A stretch of DNA of 64,000 nt from Gibbula magus (Eukaryota; Mollusca; Gastropoda; Trochida; Trochidae), in NCBI GenBank assembly GCA_936450465.1, contig OW388302.1:59618328-59682327 (forward strand), written 5' to 3'. The notes under the pieces were generated by a model. The model did no database searches, had not been told where the DNA came from, and saw nothing but the letters and a program-made list of their open reading frames with translations. A program made the translations under genes and the position numbers. Positions 24,141 to 37,800 of this stretch are shown here, piece by piece; the first letter of the stretch is position 1; each line of letters starts with the position of its first letter.

Positions 24141-27100
24141 AAAAGACATTTAAGAGTGTGTTTGTAATGATATTACACGTATTTAGAGTGGTTTGACGCC
24201 AAATTCAAGGGGAAAATGTATTTCACCCAAAATGACGTACCTAAACTGCAAGTTTAGGTACGTACTTTTACATTTTTTTTGAAAAAATTCAAAATTAAGG
24301 CTTTTTATGGAAAAGACATTTAAGAGTGTGTTTGTAATGATATTACACGTGTTTAAAGTGGTTTGAGGCCAAATTCATTGGGAAAATGGATTCCACCCAA
24401 AATGACGTACCTAAACTCCGAGTTTAGGTAAGTACTTTTTTTCTCTTTTTTTTTGGAAAAAAATCAATATAAAGGATTTTTCTGGAAAAGACATTTAAGA
24501 GTGTGTTTGTAATGATATTACACGTGTTTAGAGTGGTTTGAGGCCAAATTCATGGGGGAAATGGATTTCACCCAAAATGACGTACCTAATCTCCGAGTTT
24601 AGGTATGTACTTTTTTCATATTTTTTTTGAAAATTCAAAATAAAGGATATTTCTGGAAAAGACATTTAAGAGTGTGTTTGTAATGATATTAAAAGTGTTA
24701 AGAGTGGTTTGAGGCCAAATTCATGGGGAAAATGGATTTCACCCAAAATGACGTAAGTAAACTCAGAGTTTAGGTACGTACTTTTTTCATTTTTTTGGAA
24801 AAAATTCAAAATAAAGGCTTCTTCTGGAAAGACATTTAAAAGTGTGTTTGTAATGATATTACACGTATTAAGAGTGGTTTGACGCCAAGTTCATGGGGAA
24901 AATGGATTTCTCCCAAAATGACGTACCTAAACTCCGAGTTTAGGTACGTACTTTTTTCATTTTTTTTGAAAAAAATCAAAATAAAGGCTTTTTCTGGAAA
25001 AGACATTTAAGAGTGTGTTTGTAATGATATTACACGTATTAAGAGTGGTTTGACGCCAAGTTCATGGGGAAAATGGATTTCATAAAAAATGAAGTACCTA
25101 AACTCCGATTTTAGGTACGTACTGTTTAAAATTTTTTTTTTTAAATTCAAAATAAAGGCTTTTTCTGGAAAAGACATTTAAGAGTGTGTTTGTAATGATA
25201 TTACACGTGTTTAGAGTGTTTTGAGACCAAATCTATGGGGAAAATGGATTTCATAAAAAATGACGTACCTAAACTCCGAGTTTAGGTACGTACTTTTTCA
25301 TTTTTTTTCAAAAAAATCAAAATAAAGGCTTTTTCTGGAAAAGACATTTAAGAGTGTGTTTGTAATGATATTACACGTGTTTAGAGTGGTTTGACGCCAA
25401 GTTCATGGGGAAAATGTATTTCATCCAAAATGACGTACATAAACTGCAAGATTAGATACGTACTTTTACATTTTTTTTGAAAAATTTCAAAATAAAGGAT
25501 TTTCATGGAAAAGACATTTAAGAGTGTGTTTGTAATGATATTACACGTGTTTAAAGTGGTTTGAGGCCAAATTCATGGGGAAAATGGATTCCACCCAAAA
25601 TGACGTACCTAAACTCCGAGTTTAGGTAAGTACTTTTTTTTCTTTTTTTTTTGGAAAAAATTCAAAATAAAGGCTTCTTCTGGAAAATACATTTAAAAGT
25701 GTGTTTGTAATGATATTACACGTATTTAGAGTGGTTTGACGCCAAATTCATGGGGAAAATGGATTTCTCCCAAAATGACGTACCTTAACTCCGAGTTTAG
25801 GTACGTACTTTTTTCATTTTTTTTGAAAAAAATTAAAATAAAGGCTTCTTCTGGAAAAGAGATTTAAGAGTGTGTTTGTAATGATATTACACGTGTTTAG
25901 AGTGTTGTCAGACCAAATCTATGGGGAAAATGGATTTCATAAAAAATGACGTACCTAAACTCCGAGTTTAGGTACGTACTTTTTTCATTTTTTTTTGAAA
26001 AAAATCAAAATAAAGGCTTTTTCTGGAAAAGACATTTAAGAGTGTGTTTGTAATGATATTACACGTATTTAGAGTGGTTTGACGCCAAGTTCATGGGGAA
26101 ATTTATTTCACCCAAAATGACGTACCTAAACTGCAAGTTTAGGTACGTACTTTTACATTTTTTTTGAAAAAATTCAAAATAAAGGCTTTTTATGGAAAAG
26201 ACATTTAAGAGTGTGTTTGTAATGATATTACACGTGTTTAGAGTGGTTTGAGGCCAAATTCATGGAGAAAATGGATTTCACCCAAAATGACGTACCTAAT
26301 CTCCGAGTTTAGGTATGTACTTTTTTCATATTTTTTTTGAAAATTCAAAATAAAGGATATTTCTGGAAAAGACATTTAAGAGTGTGTTTGTAATGATATT
26401 AAAAGTGGTTTGAGGCCAAATTCATGGAGAAAATGGATTTCACCCACAATGACGTAACTTAACTCCGAGTTTAGGTACGTACTTTTTTCATTCTTTTGGA
26501 AAAAATTCAAAATAAAGGCTTTTTCTGGAAGAGACATTTAAGAGTGTGTTTGTAATGATATTACACGTGTTTAGAGTGGTTTGAGGCCAAATTCATGGGG
26601 AAAATGGATTTCACCCAAAATGACGTACCTAAACTATGAGTTTAGGTACGTACTTTTTCATTTTTTTTGAAAAAAATCAAAATAAAGGCTTCTTCTGGAA
26701 AAGACATTTAAGAGTGTGATTGTAATGATATTACATGTATTTAGACTGGTTTGACGCCAAGTTCATGGGGAAAATGGATTTCATCCAAAATGACGTACCT
26801 AAACTATGAGTTTAGGTACGTACTTTTTCATTTTTTTTTTTAAAAATTCAAAATAAAGGCTTTTTCTGGAAAAGACATTTAAGAGTGTGTTTGTAATGAT
26901 ATTACACGTATTTAGAGTGTTTTGAGGCCAAATTCATGGGGAAAATGGATTTCATGAAAAATGACGTACCTAAAATCCAAGTTTTGGTACGTACTTTTTT
27001 CATTTTTTTGGAAAAAATTCAAAATAAAGGCTTTTTCTGGAAAAGACATTTCAGAGTGTGTTTGTAATGATATAACACGTATTTAGAGTGGTTTGACGCC

Positions 27101-27552
27101 AAGTTCATGGGGAAAATGGATTTCACCCAAAATGACGTACCTAAACTCCGAGTTTAGGTACGTACTTTTTTCATTTTTTTTGAAAAAATTCAAAATAAAG
27201 GCTTCTTCTGGAAAAGACATTTAAGAGTGTGTTTGTAATGATATTACGCGTGTTTAGAGTGGTTTGAGACCAAATTCATTGGGAAAATGGATTTCATAAA
27301 AAATGACGTACCTAAAATCCGAGTTTAGGTACGTACTTTTTTCATTTTTTTTGAAAAAATTCAAAATAAAGGCTTCTTCTGGAAAATACATTTAAGAGTG
27401 TGTTTGTAATGATATTACAAGTGTTTAGAGTGTTTTGAGGCCAAATTCATGGGGAAAATGGATTTCATAAAAATGACGTACCTAAAATCCGAGTTTAGGT
27501 ACGTACTTTTTTAATTTTTTGGGAAAAAAATCAAAATAAAGGCTTTTTCTGG
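22773..27552. repeat. Domain II: mixed monomers, 4-mer duplication and indels
   Basis: Monomer types change from one unit to the next and more private indels occur here. Variants typical of this stretch are GATTTCTCCCAAAATG (22851, 23536, and near 24909 and 25765) and GAGACCAAATCTATGGGG with CATAAAAAATG. A 9-bp loss, between AGTG direct repeats, produces ATTAAAAGTGGTTTGAGG at about 26397-26415. No long HOR dominates. Confidence 0.75.
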
Positions 27553-28063
27553 AAAAGACATTTAAGAGTGTGTTTGTAATGATATTACACATGTTTAGAG
27601 TGTTTTGAGGCCAAATTCATGGGGGAAATGGATTTCACCCAAAATGACGTACCCAAACTCCGAGTTTAGGTACGTACTTTTTTCATTTTTTAAAAAAAAT
27701 TCAAAATAAAGGCTTCTTCTGGAAAAGACATTTAAGGGTGTGTTTGTAATGATATTACACGTATTTAGAGTGGTTTGACGCCAAGTTCACGGGGAAAATG
27801 GATTTCACCCAAAATGACGTACCTAAACTCCAAGTTTAGGTACGTACTTTTTCATTTTTTTTGAAAAAATTCAAAATAAAGGCTTTTTCTGGAAAAGACA
27901 TTTAAGAGTGTGTTTGTAAGGATATTACACGTGTTTAGAGTGGTTTGAGGCCAATTTTATTGGGAAAATGGATTTCACCCAAAATGACGTAACTAAACTC
28001 CAAGTTTAGGTACGTACTTTTTTCATTTTTTTGGAAAAAATTCAAAATAAAGGCTTTTTCTGG
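27553..28063. repeat. Trimer shared with domain IV (partner 34898-35409)
   Basis: Three monomers share CATGGGGGAAATGG, then AAGGGTGTGTTTG with AAGTTCACGGGG, then TGTAAGGATATTACAC with CCAATTTTATTGGG. The same ordered trimer recurs about 7346 bp downstream, and a related version lies near 38830-39350. Confidence 0.8.
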
Positions 28064-29599
28064 AAAAGACATTTAAGAGTGTGTTTCTAATGATATTACA
28101 CGTATTTAGAGTGTTTTGACGCCAAGTTCATGGGGAAAATGGATTTCACCCAAAATGACGTACCTAAACTCCAAGTTTAGGTACGTACTTTTTCATTTTT
28201 TTTGAAAAAATTCAAAATAAAGGCTTTTTATGGAAAAGACATTTAAGAGTGTGTTTGTAATGATATTACACGTGTTTAGAGTGGTTTGAGGCCAATTTTA
28301 TGGGGAAAATGGATTTCACCCAAAATAACGTAACTAAACTCCAAGTTTAGGTAAGGTACTTTTTTCATTTTTTTGGAAAAAATTCAAAATAAAGGCTTTT
28401 TCTGGAAAAGACATTTAAGAGTGTGTTTGTAATGATATTACACGTATTTAGAGTGGTTTGACGCCAAGTTCATGGGGAAAATGGATTTCACCCAAAATGA
28501 CGTACCTAAACTCCGAGTTTAGGTACGTACTTTTTCATTTTTTTAAAAAAAATTAAAAATAAAGGCTTCTTCTGGAAAAGACATTTAAGAGTGTGTTTGT
28601 AATGATATTACACATGTTTAGAGTGTTTTGAGGCCAAATTCATGTCGAAAATGGATTTCATAAAAATGACGTACCTAAAATCCGAGTTTAGGTACGTACT
28701 TTTTTCATTTTTTTTTTTAAAAATTCAAAATAAAGGCTTCTTCTGGAAAAGACATTTAAGAGTGTGTTTGTAATGATATTACACGTGTTTAGAGTGTTTT
28801 GACGCCAAATTCATGGGGAAAATGGATTTCATAAATATGACGTACCTAAAATCCGAGTTTAGGTACGTACCTTTTTCATTTTTGTTGAAAAAATTCAAAA
28901 TAAAGGCTTTTTCTGGAAAAGACATTTAAGAGTGTGTTTGTTATGATATTACACGTATTTAGAGTGGTTTGACGCCAAGTTCATGGGGAAAATGGATTTC
29001 ACCCAAAATGACGTACCTAAACTCCGAGTTTAGGTACGTACTTTTTTCATTTTTTTGGGAAAAAAATCAAAATAAAGGCTTCTTCTGGAAAAGACATTTA
29101 AGAGTGTGTTTGTAATGATATTACACGTGTTTAGAGTGTTTTGAGGCCATATTCATGGGGAAAATGGATTTCATAAAAATGACGTACCTAAAATCCGAGT
29201 TTAGGAACGTACTTTTTTCATTTTATTGGAAAAAATTCAAAATAAAGGCTTTTTCTGGAAAAGACATTTAAGAGTGGGTTTGTAATGATATTACACATAT
29301 TTAGAGTGGTTTGACGCCAAGTTCATTGGGAAAATGGATTTCACCCAAAATGACGTACCTAAACTCCGCGTTTACGTACGTTCTTGTTCATTTTTTTTGA
29401 AAAAACTCCAAATAAAGGCTTTTTCTGGAAAAGACATTTAAGAGTGTGTTTGTAATGATATTACACGTGTTTAGAGTGTTTTGAGGCTAAATTCATGGGG
29501 AAAATGGATTTCATAAAAAATGACGTACCTAAAATCCAAGTTTAGGTACGTACTTTTTTCATTTTTTGGGAAAAAATTCAAAATAAAAGCTTTTTCTGG
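28064..29599. repeat. Domain III lead-in: mainly A/B monomers
   Basis: Type A and type B monomers mostly alternate here. The trimer 28917-29428 has GTTTGTTATGATATTAC, GAGGCCATATTCATGG and GTGGGTTTGTAATG followed by ACACATATTTAG. It reappears at 42074-42585 with a constant 13157-bp offset. Confidence 0.78.
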
Positions 29600-32500
29600 A
29601 AAAGACATTTAAGAGTGTGTTTGTAATGATATTAAGTGTATTTAGAGTGGTTTGACGCCAAGTTCATGGGGATAATGGATTTCACCCAAAATGACGTACA
29701 TAAACTCCGAGTTTAGGTACGTATTTTTTTCATTTTTTTGAAAAAAATCAAAATAAAGGCTTCTTCTGGAAAAGACATTTAAGAGTGTGTTTGTAATGAT
29801 ATTACACGTGTTTAGAGTGTTTTGAGACCAAATTCATGGGGAAAATGGATTTCACCCAAAATGACGTACCTAAAATCCGAGTTTAGGTACGTACTTTTTT
29901 CATTTTTTTTTGAAAAAATTCAAGATAAAGGCTTCTTCTTGAAAAGACATTTAAGAGTGTGTTTGTAATGATATTACAAGTGTTTAGAGTGTTTTGAGGC
30001 CAAATTCATGGGGAAAATGCATTTCATAAAAATGACGTACCTAAAATCCGAGTTTAGGTACGTACTTTTTTCATTTTTTTTTGAAAAAATTCAAGATAAA
30101 GGCTTCTTCTGGAAAAGACATTTAAGAGTGTGTTTGTAATGATATTACACGTGTTTAGAATGTTTTGAGGCTAAATTCATGGGGAAAATGGATTTCATGA
30201 AAAATGACGTACCTAAAATCCGAGTTTAGGTACGTACTTTTTCATTTTTTTAAAAAAGATTCAAAATAAAGGCTTTTTCTGGAAAAGACATTTAAGAGTG
30301 TGTTTGTAATGATATTACACATGTTTAGAGTGGTTTGACGCCAAGTTCATTGGGAAAATGGATTTCACCCAAAATAACGTAACTAAACTCCGAGTTTAGG
30401 TATGTACTTTTTTCATTTTTTTTGAAAAAATTCAAAATAAAGGCTTCTTCTGGAAAAGACATTTAAGAGGTGTTTGTAATGATATAACACATGTTTAGAG
30501 TGTTTTGAGGCTAAATTCATGGGGAAAATGGATTTCATAAAAAATGACGTACCTAAAATCCAAGTTTAGGTACGTACTTTTTTCATTTTTTGGGAAAAAA
30601 TTCAAAATAAAGGCTTTTTCTGGAAAAGACATTTAAGAGTGTGTTTGTAATGATATTAAGTGTATTTAGAGTGGTTTGACGCCAAGTTCATGGGGATAAT
30701 GGATTTCACCCAAAATGACGTACATAAACTCCGAGTTTAGGTACGTATTTTTTTCATTTTTTTGAAAAAAATCAAAATAAAGGCTTCTTCTGGAAAAGAC
30801 ATTTAAGAGTGTGTTTGTAATGATATTACACGTGTTTAGAGTGTTTTGAGACCAAATTCATGGGGAAAATGGATTTCACCCAAAATGACGTACCTAAAAT
30901 CCGAGTTTAGGTACGTACTTTTTTCATTTTTTTTTTGAAAAAATTCAAGATGAAGGCTTCTTCTTGAAAAGACATTTAAGAGTGTGTTTGTAATGATATT
31001 ACAAGTGTTTAGAGTGTTTTGAGGCCAAATTCATGGGGAAAATGGATTTCATAAAAATGACGTACCTAAAATCCGAGTTTAGGTACGTACTTTTTTCATT
31101 TTTTTTTGAAAAAATTCAAAATAAAGGCTTCTTCTGGAAAAGACATTTAAGAGTGTGTTTGTAATGATATTACACGTGTTTAGAATGTTTTGAGGCTAAA
31201 TTCATGGGGAAAATGGATTTCATAAAAAATGACGTACCTAAAATCCGAGTTTAGGTACGTACTTTTTTCATTTTTTTGGAAAAAATTCAAAATAAAGGCT
31301 TTTTCTTGAAAAGACATTTAAGAGTGTGTTTGTAATGATATTACAAGTGTTTAGAGTGTTTTGAGGCCAAGTTCATTGGGAAAATGGATTTCACCCAAAA
31401 TGACGTACCTAAACTCCGCGTTTACGTACGTTCTTGTTCATTTTTTTTGAAAAAACTCCAAATAAAGGCTTTTTCTGGAAAAGACATTTAAGAGTGTGTT
31501 TGTAATGATATTACACGTGTTTAGAGTGTTTTGAGGCTAAATTCATGGGGAAAATGGATTTCATAAAAAATGACGTACCTAAAATCCAAGTTTAGGTACG
31601 TACTTTTTTCATTTTTTGGGAAAAAATTCAAAATAAAAGCTTTTTCTGGAAAAGACATTTAAGAGTGTGTTTGTAATGATATTAAGTGTATTTAGAGTGG
31701 TTTGACGCCAAGTTCATGGGGATAATGGATTTCACCCAAAATGACGTACATAAACTCCGAGTTTAGGTACGTATTTTTTTCATTTTTTTGAAAAAAATCA
31801 AAATAAAGGCTTCTTCTGGAAAAGACATTTAAGAGTGTGTTTGTAATGATATTACACGTGTTTAGAGTGTTTTGAGACCAAATTCATGGGGAAAATGGAT
31901 TTCACCCAAAATGACGTACCTAAAATCCGAGTTTAGGTACGTACTTTTTTCATTTTTTTTTTGAAAAAATTCAAGATAAAGGCTTCTTCTTGAAAAGACA
32001 TTTAAGAGTGTGTTTGTAATGATATTACAAGTGTTTAGAGTGTTTTGAGGCCAAATTCATTGGGAAAATGGATTTCATAAAAATGACGTACCTAAAATCC
32101 GAGTTTAGCTACGTACTTTTTTCATTTTTTTTTGAAAAAATTCAAGATAAAGGCTTCTTCTGGAAAAGACATTTAAGAGTGTGTTTGTAATGATATTACA
32201 CGTGTTTAGAATGTTTTGAGGCTAAATTCATGGGGAAAATGGATTTCATAAAAAATGACGTACCTAAAATCCGAGTTTAGGTACGTACTTTTTCATTTTT
32301 TTAAAAAAGATTCAAAATAAAGGCTTTTTCTGGAAAAGACATTTAAGAGTGTGTTTGTAATGATATTACACATGTTTAGAGTGGTTTGACGCCAAGTTCA
32401 TTGGGAAAATGGATTTCACCCAAAATAACGTAACTAAACTCCGAGTTTAGGTATGTACTTTTTTCATTTTTTTTGAAAAAATTCAAAATAAAGGCTTCTT

Positions 32501-34387
32501 CTGGAAAAGACATTTAAGAGTGTGTTTGTAATGATATTACACGTGTTTAGAGTGTTTTGAGGCTAAATTCATGGGGAAAATGGATTTCATAAAAAATGAC
32601 GTACCTAAAATCCAAGTTTAGGTACGTACTTTTTTCATTTTTTGGGAAAAAATTCAAAATAAAGGCTTTTTCTGGAAAAGACATTTAAGAGTGTGTTTGT
32701 AATGATATTAAGTGTATTTAGAGTGGTTTGACGCCACGTTCATGGGGATAATGGATTTCACCCAAAATGACGTACATAAACTCCGAGTTTAGGTACGTAT
32801 TTTTTTCATTTTTTTGAAAAAAATCAAAATAAAGGCTTCTTCTGGAAAAGACATTTAAGAGTGTGTTTGTAATGATATTACACGTGTTTAGAGTGTTTTG
32901 AGACCAAATTCATGGGGAAAATGGATTTCACCCAAAATGACGTACCTAAAATCCGAGTTTAGGTACGTACTTTTTTCATTTTTTTTTTGAAAAAATTCAA
33001 GATAAAGGCTTCTTCTTGAAAAGACATTTAAGAGTGTGTTTGTAATGATATTACAAGTGTTTAGAGTGTTTTGAGGCCAAATTCATGGGGAAAATGGATT
33101 TCATAAAAATGACGTACCTAAAATCCGAGTTTAGGTACGTACTTTTTTCATTTTTTTTTGAAAAAATTCAAAATAAAGGCTTCTTCTGGAAAAGACATTT
33201 AAGAGTGTGTTTGTAATGATATTACACGTGTTTAGAATGTTTTGAGGCTAAATTCATGGGGAAAATGGATTTCATAAAAAATGACGTACCTAAAATCCGA
33301 GTTTAGGTACGTACTTTTTTCATTTTTTTGGAAAAAATTCAAAATAAAGGCTTTTTCTGGAAAAGACATTTAAGAGTGTGTTTGTAATGATATTACACGT
33401 GTTTAGAGTGGTTTGACGCCAAGTTCATTGGGAAAATGGATTTCACCCAAAATAACGTAACTAAACTCCGAGTTTAGGTATGTACTTTTTTCATTTTTTT
33501 TGAAAAAATTCAAAATAAAGGCTTCTTCTGGAAAAGACATTTAAGAGTGTGTTTGTAATGATATTACACGTGTTTAGAGTGTTTTGAGGCTAAATTCATG
33601 GGGAAAATGGATTTCATAAAAAATGACGTACCTAAAATCCAAGTTTAGGTACGTACTTTTTTCATTTTTTGGGAAAAAATTCAAAATAAAGGCTTTTTCT
33701 GGAAAAGACATTTAAGAGTGTGTTTGTAATGATATTAAGTGTATTTAGAGTGGTTTGACGCCAAGTTCATGGGGATAATGGATTTCACCCAAAATGACGT
33801 ACATAAACTCCGAGTTTAGGTACGTATTTTTTTCATTTTTTTGAAAAAAATCAAAATAAAGGCTTCTTCTGGAAAAGACATTTAAGAGTGTGTTTGTAAT
33901 GATATTACACGTGTTTAGAGTGTTTTGAGACCAAATTCATGGGGAAAATGGATTTCACCCAAAATGACGTACCTAAACTCCGAGTTTAGGTACGTACTTT
34001 TTTCATTTTTTTTTTGAAAAAATTCAAGATAAAGGCTTCTTCTTGAAAAGACATTTAAGAGTGTGTTTGTAATGATATTACAAGTGTTTAGAGTGTTTTG
34101 AGGCCAAATTCATGGGGAAAATGGATTTCATAAAAATGACGTACCTAAAATCCGAGTTTAGGTACGTACTTTTTTCATTTTTTTTTGAAAAAATTCAAAA
34201 TAAAGGCTTCTTCTGGAAAAGACATTTAAGAGTGTGTTTGTAATGATATTACACGTGTTTAGAGTGTTTTGAGGCTAAATTCATGGGGAAAATGGATTTC
34301 ATAAAAAATGACGTACCTAAAATCCGAGTTTAGGTACGTACTTTTTTCATTTTTTTGGAAAAAATTCAAAATAAAGGCTTTTTCTGG
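29600..34387. repeat. 6-mer HOR (~1026 bp), 4.7 copies
   Basis: Copies start at 29600, 30624, 31650, 32676 and 33703; the last has four monomers. Each copy starts with a monomer in which ATTACACGTATTT is replaced by ATTAAGTGTATTT, and which also has GGGGATAATGG and GACGTACATAAACTCC. The next monomers are B-like with GAGACCAAATTC, B' with TTCTTCTTGAAAAG, B with GAGGCTAAATTC, an A-like with TTCATTGGG, and B again. The copies are very similar. Confidence 0.9.
31314..31490. repeat. Swapped monomer inside the 6-mer HOR
   Basis: At the position of the A-like TTCATTGGG monomer, this copy has CTCCGCGTTTACGTACG, TTCTTGTTC and AACTCCAAATAAAGG. That matches the monomer near 29316-29428, two HOR periods upstream, and not its neighbours near 30350, 32400 and 33420. 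Its 5' part (ACAAGTGTTTAGAGTGTTTTGAGGCC) is type B', so the monomer is a chimera. Confidence 0.75.
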
Positions 34388-34897
34388 AAAAGACATTTAA
34401 GAGTGTGTTTGTAATGATATTACACGTATTTAGAGTGGTTTGACGCCAAGTTCATTGGGAAAATGGATTTCACCCAAAATGACGTACCTAAACTCCGAGT
34501 TTAGGTACGTACTTTTTCATATTTTTTGAAAAAATTAAAAATAAAGGCTTCTTCTGGAAAAGACATTTAAGAGTGTGTTTGTAATGATGTTACAAGTGTT
34601 TAGAGTGTTTTGACGCCAAATTCATGGGGAAAATGGATTTCATAAAAATGACGTACCTAAAATCCGAGTTTAGGTACGTACTTTTTTAATTTTTTTGGAA
34701 AAAAATCAAAATAAAGGCTTTTTCTGGAAAAGACATTTAAGAGTGTGTTTGTAATGATATTACACGTATTTAGAGTGGTTTGACGCCAAGTTCATGGGGA
34801 AAATGGATTTCACCCAAAATGACGTACCTAAACTCCGAGTTTAGGGACGTACTTTTTCATTTTTTTAAAAAAGATTCAAAATAAAGGCTTTTTCTGG
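34388..34897. repeat. Transition monomers between domains III and IV
   Basis: Three A/B monomers close the 6-mer region. The last carries GTTTAGGGACG, a single G-for-T change in the right arm of the 29-bp dyad. The array then passes into the trimer at 34898. Confidence 0.7.
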
Positions 34898-37800
34898 AAA
34901 AGACATTTAAGAGTGTGTTTGTAATGATATTACACATGTTTAGAGTGTTTTGAGGCCAAATTCATGGGGGAAATGGATTTCACCCAAAATGACGTACCTA
35001 AACTCCGAGTTTAGGTACGTACTTTTTTCATTTTTTTTTTAAAAATTCAAAATAAAGGCTTCTTCTGGAAAAGACATTTAAGGGTGTGTTTGTAATGATA
35101 TTACACGTATTTAGAGTGGTTTGACGCCAAGTTCACGGGGAAAATGGATTTCACCCAAAATGACGTACCTAAACTCCAAGTTTAGGTACGTACTTTTTCA
35201 TTTTTTTTGAAAAAATTCAAAATAAAGGCTTTTTCTGGAAAAGACATTTAAGAGTGTGTTTGTAAGGATATTACACGTGTTTAGAGTGGTTTGAGGCCAA
35301 TTTTATTGGGAAAATGGATTTCACCCAAAATAACGTAACTAAACTCCAAGTTTAGGTACGTACTTTTTTCATTTTTTTGGAAAAAATTCAAAATAAAGGC
35401 TTTTTCTGGAAAAGACATTTAAGAGTGTGTTTCTAATGATATTACACGTATTTAGAGTGGTTTGACGCCAAGCTCATGGGGAAAATGGATTTCACCCAAA
35501 ATGACGTACCTAAACTCCGAGTTTAGGTACGTACTTTTTCATTTTTTTAAAAAAAATTCAAAATAAAGGCTTTTTCTGGAAAAGACATTTAAGAGTGTGT
35601 TTGTAATGATATTACACATGTTTAGAGTGTTTTGAGGCCAAATTCATGGGGGAAATGGATTTCACCCAAAATGACGTACCTAAACTCCGAGTTTAGGTAC
35701 GTACTTTTTTCATTTTTTTTTTTAAAAATTCAAAATAAAGGCTTCTTCTGGAAAAGACATTTAAGAGTGTGTTTGTAATGATATTACATGTGGTTAGAGT
35801 GTTTTGAGGCCAAATTCATGGGGAAAATTGATTTCACCCAAAATGACGTACCTAATCTCCAAGTTTAGGTACGTACTTTTTCATTTTTTTTGAAAAAATT
35901 CAAAATAAAGGCTTTTTCTGGAAAAGACATTTAAGAGTGTGTTTGTAAGGATATTACACGTGTATAGAGTGGTTTGAGGCCAATTTTATTGGGAAAATGG
36001 ATTTCACCCAAAATAACGTAACTAAACTCCAAGTTTAGGTACGTACTTTTTTCATTTTTTTGGAAAAAATTCAAAATAAAGGCTTTTTCTGGAAAAGACA
36101 TTTAAGAGTGTGTTTCTAATGATATTACACGTATTTAGAGTGGTTTGACGCCAAGCTCATGGGGAAAATGGATTTCACCCAAAATGACGTACCTAAACTC
36201 CAAGTTTAGGTACGTACTTTTTCATTTTTTTTGAAAAAATTCAAAATAAAGGCTTTTTCTGGAAAAGACATTTAAGAGTGTGTTTGTAAGGATATTACAC
36301 GTGTTTAGAGTGGTTTGAGGCCAATTTTATTGGGAAAATGGATTTCACCCAAAATAACGTAACTAAACTCCAAGTTTAGGTACGTACTTTTTTCATTTTT
36401 TTGGAAAAAATTCAAAATAAAGGCTTTTTCTGGAAAAGACATTTAAGAGTGTGTTTCTAATGATATTACACGTATTTAGAGTGGTTTGACGCCAAGCTCA
36501 TGGGGAAAATGGATTTCACCCAAAATGACGTACCTAAACTCCGAGTTTAGGTACGTACTTTTTCATTTTTTTAAAAAAAATTCAAAATAAAGGCTTTTTC
36601 TGGAAAAGACATTTAAGAGTGTGTTTGTAATGATATTACACATGTTTAGAGTGTTTTGAGGCCAAATTCATGATGGAAATGGATTTCACCCAAAATGACG
36701 TACCTAAACTCCGAGTTTAGGTACGTACTTTTTTCATTTTTTTTTTTAAAAATTCAAAATAAAGGCTTCTTCTGGAAAAGACATTTAAGAGTGTGTTTGT
36801 AATGATATTACATGTGGTTAGAGTGTTTTGAGGCCAAATTCATGGGGAAAATTGATTTCACCCAAAATGACGTACCTAATCTCCAAGTTTAGGTACGTAC
36901 TTTTTCATTTTTTTTGAAAAAATTCAAAATAAAGGCTTTTTCTGGAAAAGACTTTTAAGAGTGTGTTTGTAAGGATATTACACGTGTTTAGAGTGGTTTG
37001 AGGCCAATTTTATTGGGAAAATGGATTTCACCCAAAATAACGTAACTAAACTCCAAGTTTAGGTACATACTTTTTTCATTTTTTTGGAAAAAATTCAAAA
37101 TAAAGGCTTTTTCTGGAAAAGACATTTAAGAGTGTGTTTCTAATGATATTACACGTATTTAGAGTGGTTTGACGCCAAGCTCATGGGGAAAATGGATTTC
37201 ACCCAAAATGACGTACCTAAACTCCGAGTTTAGGTACGTACTTTTTCATTTTTTTAAAAAAAATTCAAAATAAAGGCTTTTTCTGGAAAAGACATTTAAG
37301 AGTGTGTTTGTAATGATATTACACATGTTTAGAGTGTTTTGAGGCCAAATTCATGGGGGAAATGGATTTCACCCAAAATGACGTACCTAAACTCCGAGTT
37401 TAGGTACGTACTTTTTTCATTTTTTTTTTTAAAAATTCAAAATAAAGGCTTCTTCTGGAAAAGACATTGAAGGGTGTGTTTGTAATGATATTACACGTGT
37501 TTAGAGTGTTTTGAGACCAAATCTATGGGGAAAATGGATTTCATAAAAAATGACGTACCTAAAATCCAAGTTTAGGTACGTACTTTTTTCATTTTTTAAA
37601 AAAAAAAATTAAAAATAAAGGCTTCTTCTGGAAAAGACATTGAAGGGTGTATTTGTAATGATATTACACGTGTTTAGAGTGTTTTGAGACCAAATCTATG
37701 GGGAAAATGGATTTCATAAAAAATGACGTACCTAAAATCCGGGTTTAGGTACGTACTTTTTTCATTTTTTTTGAAAAAATTCAAAATAAAGGCTTCTTCT

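Noticed and set aside
34840..34856. Interstitial telomere repeat (GTTTAGGGACG)
   Set aside because: A single TTTAGGG arises by one base change in the dyad arm. There is no tandem telomeric run anywhere.
37735..37760. CENP-B box (CGGG in AAATCCGGGTTTAGG monomers)
   Set aside because: The CGGG variant is present near 37738, 39790, 39962, 40986 and 41158, but the required upstream TTCG and spacing are not.
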